Below are positions 8,639 to 17,697 of a stretch of DNA of 64,000 nucleotides, piece by piece. A program made the translations under genes and the position numbers. This stretch comes from Rosettibacter sp037481715. GTDB taxonomy: Bacteria > Bacteroidota > Ignavibacteria > Ignavibacteriales > Melioribacteraceae. The stretch is from positions 1 through 64,000 of the forward strand of contig JBBFLD010000010.1 in NCBI GenBank assembly GCA_037481715.1, given 5' to 3'. The first letter of the stretch is position 1, and the number at the start of each line of letters is the position of its first letter. The notes beneath the pieces were generated by a model. That model saw only the letters and a list, made by a program, of their open reading frames with translations. It had not been told where the DNA came from and did not search any database.

Positions 8639-9463
8639 ATGAAAATTGTAACTATAATTCAAGCAAGGATGTCTTCAACGCGACTTCCGGGTAAAGTGAT
8701 GCTGCCAGTACTCGGAAAGCCATTGTTGATTCGAATGATTGAAAGAGTAAAACAATCCAAATTTATTGGCGAACTTGTTGTCGCAACATCAAAAAATTCA
8801 GAAGATGACCAGATTGAGTTGCTGTGTCTGGAAAATAATCTCAATTGCTTTAGAGGACATTTAACAGACTTACTTGACAGACATTATCAAGCGGGAAAAT
8901 TTTACAATGCAGATGCAGTTGTAAAAATTCCTTCAGATTGTCCATTGATTGACCCGCATGTGATTGATGCAGTAATTAAATATTTCATTGATAATTCTGA
9001 TAAATATGATTATGTGAGTAATCTTCATCCTGCAACATATCCAGATGGAAATGATGTTGAAGTAATTTCTTTTTCTGCTCTCGAAAAAGCATGGAAAGAA
9101 GCAAAAAAAGATTTTGAACGGGAACATACAACTCCATACATCTGGGAAAATCCAGACAAATTTAAAATTGGAAATGTTGCATGGGAAACAGGATTGGATT
9201 ATTCAACAGTTCACAGATGGACAATTGACTTTGAAGAAGATTATCAATTCATAAAAAGAGTTTATGAAGAGCTTTACGAACCAAATTATCCATTCGGGCT
9301 TTATGATATTATTAATTTGTTAAAACAAAAACCAGATATTTATGAGATTAATAAAAAGTATATTGGGAAATATTGGTATGAAAATCATCTTGATGAATTA
9401 AAGAATATAGATGATTACAAAAAAAAGAGAAAATTAGAATTCAATAGTGAAAATAATCATTAA
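8639..9463 (+). CDS. SpsF-type cytidylyltransferase
   Basis: A 274-residue member of the CMP-sugar synthetase-like family (Pfam CTP_transf_3, often named spore coat protein SpsF). The N-terminal nucleotide-binding signature IIQARMSSTRLPGKVMLPV is at residues 6-24, and the DCPLIDP metal-binding block is near residue 100. By analogy with KdsB and NeuA it would activate a sugar acid as its CMP derivative. It lies 17 bp before an aminotransferase and four genes before a NeuB-like synthase, which supports a role in the same pathway. Confidence 0.8.
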   Translation: MKIVTIIQARMSSTRLPGKVMLPVLGKPLLIRMIERVKQSKFIGELVVATSKNSEDDQIELLCLENNLNCFRGHLTDLLDRHYQAGKFYNADAVVKIPSDCPLIDPHVIDAVIKYFIDNSDKYDYVSNLHPATYPDGNDVEVISFSALEKAWKEAKKDFEREHTTPYIWENPDKFKIGNVAWETGLDYSTVHRWTIDFEEDYQFIKRVYEELYEPNYPFGLYDIINLLKQKPDIYEINKKYIGKYWYENHLDELKNIDDYKKKRKLEFNSENNH

Positions 9464-9480
9464 CAAAAAATAAACGAGCA

Positions 9481-10812
9481 ATGGCAAATAAAATAAGTTT
9501 ATCAAATGATTATCCTGTAATTACAAAATCAAATGAATATTACAATCGTGCACTTCAATTAATTCCATCAGTTACTCAAACACTTGCAAAAGGTCCATCT
9601 CAGTGGATTAATGGTGTAGCCCCAAAATATCTTGTTAAAGGGAAAGGCTCGCATGTGTGGGATGTAGATGGCAATGAATATATTGATTTTATGATGGCTG
9701 TTGGCCCGCTTTCTCTTGGTTATGCATATCCAAAAGTTGACGAAGCAATTAAAAAGCAGCTTGAAGATGGAATTACTTTTTCGATGATGCATCCTCTCGA
9801 AGTTGAAGTTGCAGAAATTATTCACTCAATTATTCCAAATGCAGAAGCTGTAAGATACAGCAAAACCGGAGCAGATGTTACAAGTGCAGCAGTTCGCTTG
9901 GCAAGAGCTTTCACAGGCAAAAACAAAATTTTATGCTGTGGATATCATGGCTGGCACGATTGGTATATCTCTGTTACTGCAAGAAATCAAGGAATTCCAG
10001 AAGCTGTTCAATCATTAACTTACACTTTTAATTATAATGATATTGATTCTGTAAAAAAATCAATTGATGATGATACTGCAGCTGTAATTTTAGAACCTGT
10101 TGTATTTCAGGAACCTAAAGATAATTTTTTGCACAAACTTGCAGATTTGTGCAAAGAGAAAAATGTTGTTTTGATTTTTGATGAAATGTGGACTGGTTTT
10201 AGAATGGCACTTGGCGGGGCACAAGAATATTTTGGAATTACTCCAGACCTTGCAACTTATTCAAAAGCAGTTGCTAATGGAATGCCGATTGCAATTTTAA
10301 CAGGCAAAAAAGAAATAATGGATTTGCTTGATGAAAATGTTTTCTTTTACACAACTTTTGGCGGCGAAGCTCTTTCTCTTGCAGCAGCAAAAGCAACCAT
10401 CGAAGAACTTAAAGAAAAAAATGTTCCTCAATATCTTGATCGAATTGGGAAAAAATTAAAAGATGGTTACAATGAAATTGCTCAAAAATTAAAAATGGAT
10501 TATACAAGAGCTATTGGTTACAATTGGCGCTCAATGGCAACTTTTGATGAAAAAGCAGGCGACCCGCTTCTTCAAAAATCTTTAATGCAACAGGAAATGA
10601 TTAAACGCGGAGTTCTTTGGCAAGGATTTCATAATATGTCTTTTTCTCATACAGAAGAAGATATTGATTATACACTCACTGCACTTGAAGAATCTATGTC
10701 AATATTAAAACAAGCAGTTGAAAAAAATAATTTAAGACAAATGCTAAAAGGCGAACCAGTTCAACCTGTCTTTAGAAAAGTAGATAATTTTAATATGAAA
10801 CCAAAAAAGTAA
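9481..10812 (+). CDS. Class III PLP aminotransferase (glutamate-1-semialdehyde aminotransferase-like)
   Basis: A 443-residue fold-type I PLP enzyme of the class III family that includes HemL. Visible landmarks are the N-terminal substrate loop around ARAFTGKNKIL, the GYHGWHDWY segment, the PLP-anchoring aspartate in LIFDEMWTGFR, and the Schiff-base lysine in YSKAVANGMP. The neighbours (cytidylyltransferase, SDR, KdsC-like, NeuB-like) argue against a role in haem synthesis and for amination of a sugar in surface-polysaccharide synthesis. The SDR start lies 4 bp after this stop, so the two are probably co-translated. Confidence 0.82.
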   Translation: MANKISLSNDYPVITKSNEYYNRALQLIPSVTQTLAKGPSQWINGVAPKYLVKGKGSHVWDVDGNEYIDFMMAVGPLSLGYAYPKVDEAIKKQLEDGITFSMMHPLEVEVAEIIHSIIPNAEAVRYSKTGADVTSAAVRLARAFTGKNKILCCGYHGWHDWYISVTARNQGIPEAVQSLTYTFNYNDIDSVKKSIDDDTAAVILEPVVFQEPKDNFLHKLADLCKEKNVVLIFDEMWTGFRMALGGAQEYFGITPDLATYSKAVANGMPIAILTGKKEIMDLLDENVFFYTTFGGEALSLAAAKATIEELKEKNVPQYLDRIGKKLKDGYNEIAQKLKMDYTRAIGYNWRSMATFDEKAGDPLLQKSLMQQEMIKRGVLWQGFHNMSFSHTEEDIDYTLTALEESMSILKQAVEKNNLRQMLKGEPVQPVFRKVDNFNMKPKK

Positions 10813-10816
10813 TTCT

Positions 10817-11620
10817 ATGGAATTATTCTCATTAAAAAATAAAGTTGCAATTGTTACGGGTGCAATTGGTTTAATTGGAAAAGAACATTGTAAAGCATTG
10901 AGCGAAGCAGGTGCAAATGTAGTGGTTGCCGATTTAAATGAAGACAAGTGCAAAGAATTTGCTGCAACACTTCCAACTGAATCATTAGGAATTTATCTTG
11001 ATGTTACAAATCCAGATTCAATCAAAAATTTACGAGATAAAGTTCTTAATAAATTTGGTCATATCGATATTCTTGTGAATAACGCTGCAATCAACGACAT
11101 GTTTGAAAATCCAAAAGCTGCATTAGAGCAATCAAAATTTGAAAATTATCCATTAGAACTCTGGCAAAAATCTGTTGATGTTAATTTGACAGGTGTGTTT
11201 CTTTGTTCTCAAATTATTGGTTCTGTTATGGCAAAGCAGAAATATGGAAGTATAATTAATATCGCATCAACATATGGAATTACTGCACCAGACCAATCTT
11301 TATATAAAAATAAAGACGGCAAGCAAACTTTTTATAAACCTCCTGCATATTCTGCTACAAAAGGAGCAGTAATTATGTTTACTAAATATCTTGCTGCATA
11401 CTGGGGGAAAGATGGTGTAAGAGTCAATACTTTAACTCCAGGCGGTGTGGAAAATTCTCAAGATGAATTTTTTATTGAGAAATATTCAAGCAGAACTATG
11501 CTTGGAAGAATGGCTCAACCTGATGATTACAAAGGCGCACTTATTTTTCTTGCAAGCGATGCTTCATCATATATGACAGGGGCTAATTTAATTGTAGATG
11601 GCGGCTGGACTGCTTGGTGA
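10817..11620 (+). CDS. Short-chain dehydrogenase/reductase
   Basis: A 267-residue classical SDR. It has the nucleotide-binding TGAIGLIG motif (about 15-22), VNNAA, the catalytic serine in INIAST, and the YSATK catalytic pair. The C-terminal ANLIVDGGWTAW ending is typical of the family. In this cassette it could supply or reduce the keto group acted on by the adjacent aminotransferase, which would let the pair convert a hydroxyl to an amine. That pairing is an inference from gene order; the substrate is unknown. Confidence 0.85.
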   Translation: MELFSLKNKVAIVTGAIGLIGKEHCKALSEAGANVVVADLNEDKCKEFAATLPTESLGIYLDVTNPDSIKNLRDKVLNKFGHIDILVNNAAINDMFENPKAALEQSKFENYPLELWQKSVDVNLTGVFLCSQIIGSVMAKQKYGSIINIASTYGITAPDQSLYKNKDGKQTFYKPPAYSATKGAVIMFTKYLAAYWGKDGVRVNTLTPGGVENSQDEFFIEKYSSRTMLGRMAQPDDYKGALIFLASDASSYMTGANLIVDGGWTAW

Positions 11621-11664
11621 TGAATCTTTCCAAATAAATATTTTCAAATAATTCTAAAAATCTT

Positions 11665-12201
11665 ATGGCAAAAAGAGAACTTTCAAAAAAACAACTTCTT
11701 AAACGAGCTTCCAAAATTAAATTACTTCTCACTGATGTTGATGGTGTTCTTACAGATACAGGAGTTTATTACTCTGCAAAAGGAGAAGAAATGAAAAGAT
11801 TTTCTATTAGAGATGGAATGGGTGTAGAAAGATTACGAAGCCTTGTGAATGTTGAAACGGGAATTATTACCAGAGAAGATACTGAAATTGTTAAAAGCAG
11901 AGCAAAAAAACTCAAAATAACTGAACTTCATCTTGGAGTTTTAGAAAAAGATAAAATTCTTAATGAAATACTTGAGAGAAAAAATCTTTCTATCGAAGAA
12001 GTTGCATACATCGGAGATGATACAAATGATATTGAAATTATGAAAAGAGTTGGATTAAGTGCCTGCCCAAAGGACGCAACAGATTTTGCAAAAAATGCAG
12101 CAGATTATATAACTAAGAATAAAGGTGGCAATGGTGCATTCAGGGATTTTGCTGAACTTATTATTCAAGCTAAACTCAAATTAAAAAGTGAGAAAAAATG
12201 A
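11665..12201 (+). CDS. KdsC-like HAD phosphatase (3-deoxy-sugar-acid 8/9-phosphate phosphatase family)
   Basis: A 178-residue HAD phosphatase of the KdsC subfamily without a cap domain. The nucleophile motif is DVDGVLTD (about 24-31), with the KRFSIRDGMGVERL segment typical of KdsC, and the metal-binding motif IGDDTNDIEIM. Family members remove the phosphate from KDO-8-phosphate or from nonulosonate-9-phosphates. The stop overlaps the ATG of the NeuB-like gene by four bases, so the phosphatase and synthase are translationally coupled. This suggests that the synthase uses a phosphorylated sugar. Confidence 0.87.
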   Translation: MAKRELSKKQLLKRASKIKLLLTDVDGVLTDTGVYYSAKGEEMKRFSIRDGMGVERLRSLVNVETGIITREDTEIVKSRAKKLKITELHLGVLEKDKILNEILERKNLSIEEVAYIGDDTNDIEIMKRVGLSACPKDATDFAKNAADYITKNKGGNGAFRDFAELIIQAKLKLKSEKK

Positions 12202-13100
12202 AACCAAATAAAATTAAAGTTGGAAAACATTACATCGGCGAAGGAGAACCAGTTTACATTATTGCTGAAATTGGAATTAATCATAATGGTTCTGTAGAAC
12301 TTGCAAAGAAATTAATCGATGGAGCTATCTTTGCAGGCTGCAATGCAGTAAAATTTCAGAAAAGAACACCAGAACTTTGCGTCCCAAAAGACCAATGGAA
12401 CATCGAAAGAGATACACCATGGGGAAGAATAACATACATTGAATATCGTCGTAAAATTGAATTTGGATATGATGAATACAAAGAAATTGATTCTTACTGC
12501 AAACAAAGAGGAATTGATTGGTTTGCTTCTGCATGGGATGTTGAAGCAGTTGATTTCCTTGAAAAATTTAATCCCATTATGTACAAAGTTGCATCTGCTT
12601 CTTTAACAGATGAAAATCTTCTGAGAAAAATTAAATCAACAAATAGACCTGTAATGCTTTCTACTGGAATGTCAACTCTTGAACAAGTTGAAGAGGCAGT
12701 AGAATTGCTTGGGACAGAAAATCTTTTGATTGCTCAGTCAACATCAACATATCCTTGCAGTGTTGATGAACTTAATCTAAAAGTTATTCAGACATATAAA
12801 GAAAAATTTCCTGGCGTACCAATTGGTTATTCAGGTCATGAAACAGGATTGGCACCAACGCTTGCAGCCGTTGCACTCGGTGCCACATTTGTTGAAAGAC
12901 ACATAACATTGGACCGTGCAATGTGGGGAACAGATCAGGCAGCTTCTGTTGAAATTGGCGGTATGTTTCGATTGGTTAAAGATATTCGTGATATTGAGAA
13001 AGCTCTTGGAGATGGAATTAAAAAAGTTTATGACAGCGAGCTAAGCAGCATGAAAAAGTTAAGAAGATTTTATAAAGAAATTGTAAACTCTGGAGGTTAA
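12198..13100 (+). CDS. NeuB-like sugar-acid synthase without a SAF domain
   Basis: A 300-residue TIM-barrel enzyme of the N-acetylneuraminate synthase family, which condenses phosphoenolpyruvate with a sugar to give a 3-deoxy sugar acid. Landmarks are AEIGINHNGS, AVKFQKRTPE, LSTGMSTLEQVEEA, STSTYPC, GYSGHETG and VERHITLDRA. Typical NeuB proteins run to about 340-350 residues with a C-terminal antifreeze-like SAF domain that caps the partner subunit. This one stops near residue 300, so that domain is absent. Adjacent KdsC-like, cytidylyltransferase and aminotransferase genes define the pathway context. Confidence 0.87.
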   Translation: MKPNKIKVGKHYIGEGEPVYIIAEIGINHNGSVELAKKLIDGAIFAGCNAVKFQKRTPELCVPKDQWNIERDTPWGRITYIEYRRKIEFGYDEYKEIDSYCKQRGIDWFASAWDVEAVDFLEKFNPIMYKVASASLTDENLLRKIKSTNRPVMLSTGMSTLEQVEEAVELLGTENLLIAQSTSTYPCSVDELNLKVIQTYKEKFPGVPIGYSGHETGLAPTLAAVALGATFVERHITLDRAMWGTDQAASVEIGGMFRLVKDIRDIEKALGDGIKKVYDSELSSMKKLRRFYKEIVNSGG

Positions 13101-13101
13101 A

Positions 13102-15048
13102 ATGAAAAAGTTTATTTTAATGTTGCTGATTTTTGCTAGTCAATTCTTTGCAAAAGAATTTGTTGTTCAATCTCCAAATAAAAGCTTAAAAGTAACCATT
13201 AACATCTCTGATATTATCACTTATTCTATTTTCAAAAACGGCAGGCAAATTATAACCCCATCACAAATTTCACTTAAGTTATCAGATGATTTAATTCTTG
13301 GCAGCAATCCAGTTTTAATTAGTTCTAAAACAAAAACTGTAAATGAAATATTAAAGCCAGTGGTTAAACAAAAGTTTGATGCAATTAAGGATAATTACAA
13401 TGAACTCAATCTTAATTTCAAAAATAATTATTCACTAATTTTCAGAGTATATGATGATGGAGCAGCTTATAGATTTAAAACAGATTTTAAAAATGAAATA
13501 ACAGTTTATTCAGAACAGTTCGAAGCAAATTTTACTGAAGATTATAAAATTTATTTTCCTGAAGAAGAAAGTTTCATGTCCCATTCAGAAAGATTGTATA
13601 AGTATATCAATATAAGTGAAATTAATTCAAAAAGATTTTGTTCTTTACCTGCATTGATTGAGATAGACGAAAATGTCAAATGTGCAATTACAGAAGCCGA
13701 CCTTGAAGATTATCCCGGAATGTATTTGCAAGGAAATGATGAATCAAAATATAAACTTGTTGGACTTTTCCCAAATTATCCATCAAAAGTGGAAGCAAGA
13801 AATGACAGAGATATTTATGTGGTTGAACGAGAAAATTATCTTGTGAAAACAAATGGCAGCAGAACTTTTCCATGGCGTGTTTTCGTAATTACAGATTATG
13901 ATGGTCAGCTTATTGAAAGTACAATTATTTATCGACTTGCAAAACCTCATCCAAGTGACATCGATTTTTCCTGGGTTAAACCAGGAAAAGTAGCATGGGA
14001 TTGGTGGAATGCAAATAATATTTATGGAGTAGATTTTCGTGCTGGAATTAATACACAAACTTATAAATATTACATTGACTTTGCTTCAAAATATGGAATT
14101 GAGTATGTCATACTTGATGAAGGCTGGTATAAATTGGGGAACTTGTTGGAATTGAATCCTGAAATCGATGTGAAAGAAATTGTTGAATATGGAAAACAAA
14201 AAAATGTAGGGATTATTTTGTGGGCAATCTGGAAAACTTTAGATGACCAATTTGATGAAGCAATGAATCAATTTGAAAAGTGGGGTATCAAAGGAATCAA
14301 AGTTGATTTCATGCAAAGAGATGATGCTTGGATGGTAAATTATTATTATAAAGTTGCTAAAGAAGCTGCAAAAAGAAAATTCCTTGTCGACTTTCATGGT
14401 GCATATAAACCAACAGGATTGTTCAGAACTTTTACAAATGTAATTACAAGTGAAGGCGTGCTTGGTCTTGAACATAATAAGTGGAGTGAAAATGTAACTC
14501 CAAAACATACTGTTACAATACCATTTATAAGAATGCTTGCAGGACCAATGGATTTTACGCCAGGTGCTATGCGTAACGGTACAAAAGAAAATTTCAGAAT
14601 TATTTTTACTGAGCCAATGAGCCAAGGAACAAGATGCCATCAACTTGCAATGTATGTTGTATATGAAAGTCCATTGCAAATGCTTGCCGATTCTCCAACA
14701 AACTACTTGAAAGAAAAAGAATGCATGGAATTTTTATCTAAAGTTCCCACTGTATGGGATTACACCAAAGTTCTTGATGCAAAAGTTTCTGAATATGTAT
14801 TGATAGCAAGAAAGAATGGAAATAAATGGTTTCTGGGAGCAATGACAAACTGGACTCCAAGAAAATTAAATGTGGATTTCTCTTTTATTAACGATGATAA
14901 TGATCATGCAATTACAATTTATCAGGATGGAATAAATGCCGATAGAAATGCAAATGATTATAAAGTGATTAAAAGAACCATTACAAAAAATGATAAACTC
15001 GAAATTCAACTTGCGCCTGGTGGCGGCTGGGTTGCAGTTATTGAATGA
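13102..15048 (+). CDS. Glycoside hydrolase family 97 protein (alpha-glucosidase or alpha-galactosidase family)
   Basis: A 648-residue secreted GH97 enzyme with a signal peptide (about 1-18, ending QFFA) and GGAGG before the ATG. The N-terminal beta-sandwich runs to about residue 285. The TIM barrel begins at VAWDWWNANNIYGVDF and includes VILDEGWY, GIILWAIWKTLD, GIKGIKVDFMQRDD, LVDFHGAYKPTG and SEGVLGLEHNKW. The C-terminal beta domain ends in APGGGWVAVIE. The family contains inverting and retaining members that act on alpha-glucosides or alpha-galactosides; the mechanism was not decided here. It is likely periplasmic. The 1-bp gap to the NeuB-like gene suggests co-transcription. Confidence 0.92.
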   Translation: MKKFILMLLIFASQFFAKEFVVQSPNKSLKVTINISDIITYSIFKNGRQIITPSQISLKLSDDLILGSNPVLISSKTKTVNEILKPVVKQKFDAIKDNYNELNLNFKNNYSLIFRVYDDGAAYRFKTDFKNEITVYSEQFEANFTEDYKIYFPEEESFMSHSERLYKYINISEINSKRFCSLPALIEIDENVKCAITEADLEDYPGMYLQGNDESKYKLVGLFPNYPSKVEARNDRDIYVVERENYLVKTNGSRTFPWRVFVITDYDGQLIESTIIYRLAKPHPSDIDFSWVKPGKVAWDWWNANNIYGVDFRAGINTQTYKYYIDFASKYGIEYVILDEGWYKLGNLLELNPEIDVKEIVEYGKQKNVGIILWAIWKTLDDQFDEAMNQFEKWGIKGIKVDFMQRDDAWMVNYYYKVAKEAAKRKFLVDFHGAYKPTGLFRTFTNVITSEGVLGLEHNKWSENVTPKHTVTIPFIRMLAGPMDFTPGAMRNGTKENFRIIFTEPMSQGTRCHQLAMYVVYESPLQMLADSPTNYLKEKECMEFLSKVPTVWDYTKVLDAKVSEYVLIARKNGNKWFLGAMTNWTPRKLNVDFSFINDDNDHAITIYQDGINADRNANDYKVIKRTITKNDKLEIQLAPGGGWVAVIE

Positions 15049-15108
15049 TTTACAATGTAAACTTATTTTACAATCAGCTTGTTCTTAATAAAAAATTAAA
15101 AACTAAAT

Positions 15109-15936
15109 ATGCATTTAGAAAATTATGAAATAATTTCCTATCTGATTATTATTTCAGCTGCTCTGCTGTTTGTAATACTGGAAAGAATTTTTCCGTATAA
15201 CAAAGGTCAGGAAATTTTTAGAGAAGGATTTTTTGATGACCTCGCATTATATACAATAGCACAAAGTTACATACTTGGAATTTTCATATTCACTTTTATC
15301 ATAAATTCAATTGATAGCATAACTGGCTTATCTCGCCTAAGATTATTTGCTAATGTTCCAATCTGGCTTCAATTAATTTTTTATCTGGTAACACACGATT
15401 TTTATATTTACTGGATGCACAGGTGGCAGCATAAAAATAAATTTTTGTGGCGGCTGCATGAAGCACATCATTCACCCAAAAAAGTTGATTGGCTCTCAGG
15501 CTCCCGTTCTCATGCATTTGAAATATTGATTAATCAAACAATCGAATTTCTTCCTATTGTTCTTCTTGGTTCTCCTCCAGAAGTTGCTGCATACAAAGGT
15601 GTAATTAGTGCAGTTTGGGGTATGTATATTCATTCAAACATCAATGTGAATACAGGAAAGCTGCAAATGATTTTTAATGGTCCTGAAATGCATAGATGGC
15701 ATCATACAACTGGAAAAGGACGTAATAAAAATTTTGCTACAAAACTTGCTATCTGGGATTGGATTTTTAATACAGCATATCTTCCACCAGAGAAAGCAGA
15801 AGAATACGGTTTGAAAACTTATTTCCCCGATAATTATTTCAAACAATTTATTTATGCTTTCAGACCTTTTCAGAAAAAGAACAAAAGTATTTTATCTAAG
15901 ATTTTTTCATTTGAAAAATCTGAAATTACAAATTAG
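15109..15936 (+). CDS. Fatty acid hydroxylase / sterol desaturase family membrane protein
   Basis: A 275-residue integral membrane di-iron enzyme of the fatty acid hydroxylase superfamily. Several hydrophobic segments precede the histidine boxes HDFYIYWMHRWQH, HEAHHS and HRWHHTTGKG, with one further His in HSNINV. These clusters bind the two irons that activate oxygen. Substrates in the family include sterols, carotenoids, sphingoid bases and alkylglycerols; none can be assigned here. It ends 11 bp inside the convergent DUF4139 gene, so the two transcripts overlap. The enzyme needs oxygen, which fits the OxyR/KatG defence elsewhere in the window. Confidence 0.85.
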   Translation: MHLENYEIISYLIIISAALLFVILERIFPYNKGQEIFREGFFDDLALYTIAQSYILGIFIFTFIINSIDSITGLSRLRLFANVPIWLQLIFYLVTHDFYIYWMHRWQHKNKFLWRLHEAHHSPKKVDWLSGSRSHAFEILINQTIEFLPIVLLGSPPEVAAYKGVISAVWGMYIHSNINVNTGKLQMIFNGPEMHRWHHTTGKGRNKNFATKLAIWDWIFNTAYLPPEKAEEYGLKTYFPDNYFKQFIYAFRPFQKKNKSILSKIFSFEKSEITN

Positions 15937-17512
15937 GAATTATCTTGTCTTTAGGATATCGAACAGAATAAATCAATTTTTTTGTTGCAGATTCTGAACC
16001 ATTTAAATCAATCGTCCATCTTATTCTTCCTTCATTTTCAAAGAATAAACCCTTATCAGAATCAATTAATTTTATCTTTATTTGGTCATTCTTGGATATT
16101 GGGATTTGGTCTTCAACAATTAATTTGATAGGTATAGTTTTATTGTTTTTTATTTTTATTTCATAAGCAAATATCCTTTCAACATCACTGCTCAAGAATT
16201 TACTTTCTGTAAAATCTTTGATTGTTTGTTTTGAACAGGATATATTCTGGTCTCTTCCAAGCGAAATAGTTAACGTATCTTTTGATGTAAATGGATTAAT
16301 ATATGTTTTCCCTACAAAAGAATTTTCAAAATAAATATTTACTTCACCCGGCAAAAGATTGAATTCATTCCAGCTGCTTAAATAAGCAATAAGAAAAGCA
16401 TTGTTGTCCAGTTTTGGAACTGCATAGTATTCGTACTTTGCAGGTATTGTGAAATTTTGTAATTCGATTATGTGATTTTTATTATCAGATGGAATAGAAT
16501 ATTTAATTGACGGAATAAATTCCGCTGAAAGTTGAGATTGTGCAACTTCAAAATAATCTGCAAGTGTTTCTGATTCAGCTGAACTTTCAACTACATTGGA
16601 CATTGGCGAAAAAACTTTTTGTGATAATCCAACTTCTTTTCTTAGCATGGGTTTTTCAAAATCTACAAACCAAGGATAAAGTTCTGGTTTATTATTATTT
16701 TGAATTGTATTTCTTGTTGAAAGAACAATATCAACATTTTCCCAGTCTAAACCGCTGTTTTGTTTTATGCTTGCTTTGTAATTCAGAATTGCAGGCGAGT
16801 CAATTTTATTTACGCGAATATCATAAACGGGCTGCCATGATGCATCGTTAACTAAGTAAGAAATAACAAATTCTGCATCACATTTTGATTTTACAGAAAC
16901 GGATACAACTAATTCATTTACAGGTTTGTTAATGTTGTTGTTTAGTTCATTTAGCTGTTTGGTAATTCTTTCAATATTTTTTTGAATGTTCTTGATATCG
17001 AGTGAAATTTCTGTTGTTTTATTTTTTATTTCAGTCAATCTTTTTCTAAAGTATTCACCAAATTTTTGTAGTTCATTAACAGTAACACCTTTTTCTTTGC
17101 TTCCTATTTCTTTGTTAGCATATAATAAATCAATTTCTGCTTTGAGAACATCAATTTCGTTTTGTTTTGAAGATAGAATTTTATTTAAAATTTCCAGAGA
17201 ATCTTCGAGCATTTTAATTTGTTTGCTCTTTTCCGGGGTTTTTAAATAATCTACTTTCTGGTTTACGGATAGAATTACAAGTTCTCCTTTTGCTGAAATA
17301 TTAATGCTGTTAGGGTCAATATTTTGTGCAACATCGGTAAAAATTAATTCTGATTTTCCTTTTTCAAGTTTAACTTTTGCTGAGTGAGTAATTTCTGCCC
17401 CTCTTAAGAAAACTTTTACGCTTGTAATATTTGCTTTAATGAACTGTTCATTTGAAGCGTTAATTTGATTAATCAAACCCCAAATTAATAGAAATAAAAT
17501 TGATGGTTTCAT
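15926..17512 (-). CDS. Secreted DUF4139 (mucoidy inhibitor MuiA-like) protein
   Basis: A large secreted protein of the DUF4140/DUF4139 family. The frame is open to 17599, but the ATG at 17512 begins a clear signal peptide (MKPSILFLLIWGLINQINA) and has GAGGA a few bases upstream, so it is the chosen start (528 residues). The N-terminal DUF4140 region contains VKVFLRGAEITHSAKV. A long coiled coil (about 90-200) follows, then the beta-rich DUF4139 domain with YLVNDASWQPVYDIRV. The function of the family is not established; members are found at the cell envelope and in diverse eukaryotes. Confidence 0.82.
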   Translation of the reverse strand: MKPSILFLLIWGLINQINASNEQFIKANITSVKVFLRGAEITHSAKVKLEKGKSELIFTDVAQNIDPNSINISAKGELVILSVNQKVDYLKTPEKSKQIKMLEDSLEILNKILSSKQNEIDVLKAEIDLLYANKEIGSKEKGVTVNELQKFGEYFRKRLTEIKNKTTEISLDIKNIQKNIERITKQLNELNNNINKPVNELVVSVSVKSKCDAEFVISYLVNDASWQPVYDIRVNKIDSPAILNYKASIKQNSGLDWENVDIVLSTRNTIQNNNKPELYPWFVDFEKPMLRKEVGLSQKVFSPMSNVVESSAESETLADYFEVAQSQLSAEFIPSIKYSIPSDNKNHIIELQNFTIPAKYEYYAVPKLDNNAFLIAYLSSWNEFNLLPGEVNIYFENSFVGKTYINPFTSKDTLTISLGRDQNISCSKQTIKDFTESKFLSSDVERIFAYEIKIKNNKTIPIKLIVEDQIPISKNDQIKIKLIDSDKGLFFENEGRIRWTIDLNGSESATKKLIYSVRYPKDKIIPNL

Positions 17513-17697
17513 AAAGTCCTCTTTCTTAAAAAAGTTGTGTTTTATACTTATAATAAATGAATCAGTTCCACCTAAAAACTCTAACTTGATAGATTTCAAC
17601 CTTTCAATTGAGAAAGGCTTTCTTTAATTTTGTCTTAAAGTAATTATAATCTTCAGAAATTTATTATTTATTCTGCCATTAACCAATCATTTAATGA

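Noticed and set aside
9481..10812. Haem-synthesis glutamate-1-semialdehyde aminomutase (HemL)
   Set aside because: The operon context is sugar-acid synthesis, and class III members include many sugar aminotransferases.
15049..15061. TTTACAATGTAAA palindrome directly after GH97 as a terminator
   Set aside because: The stem is AT-rich and short, with no T tract, so it would not end transcription.
17513..17599. Upstream start for the DUF4139 protein
   Set aside because: The 29 extra residues would precede and mask a clear signal peptide; GAGGA favours 17512.
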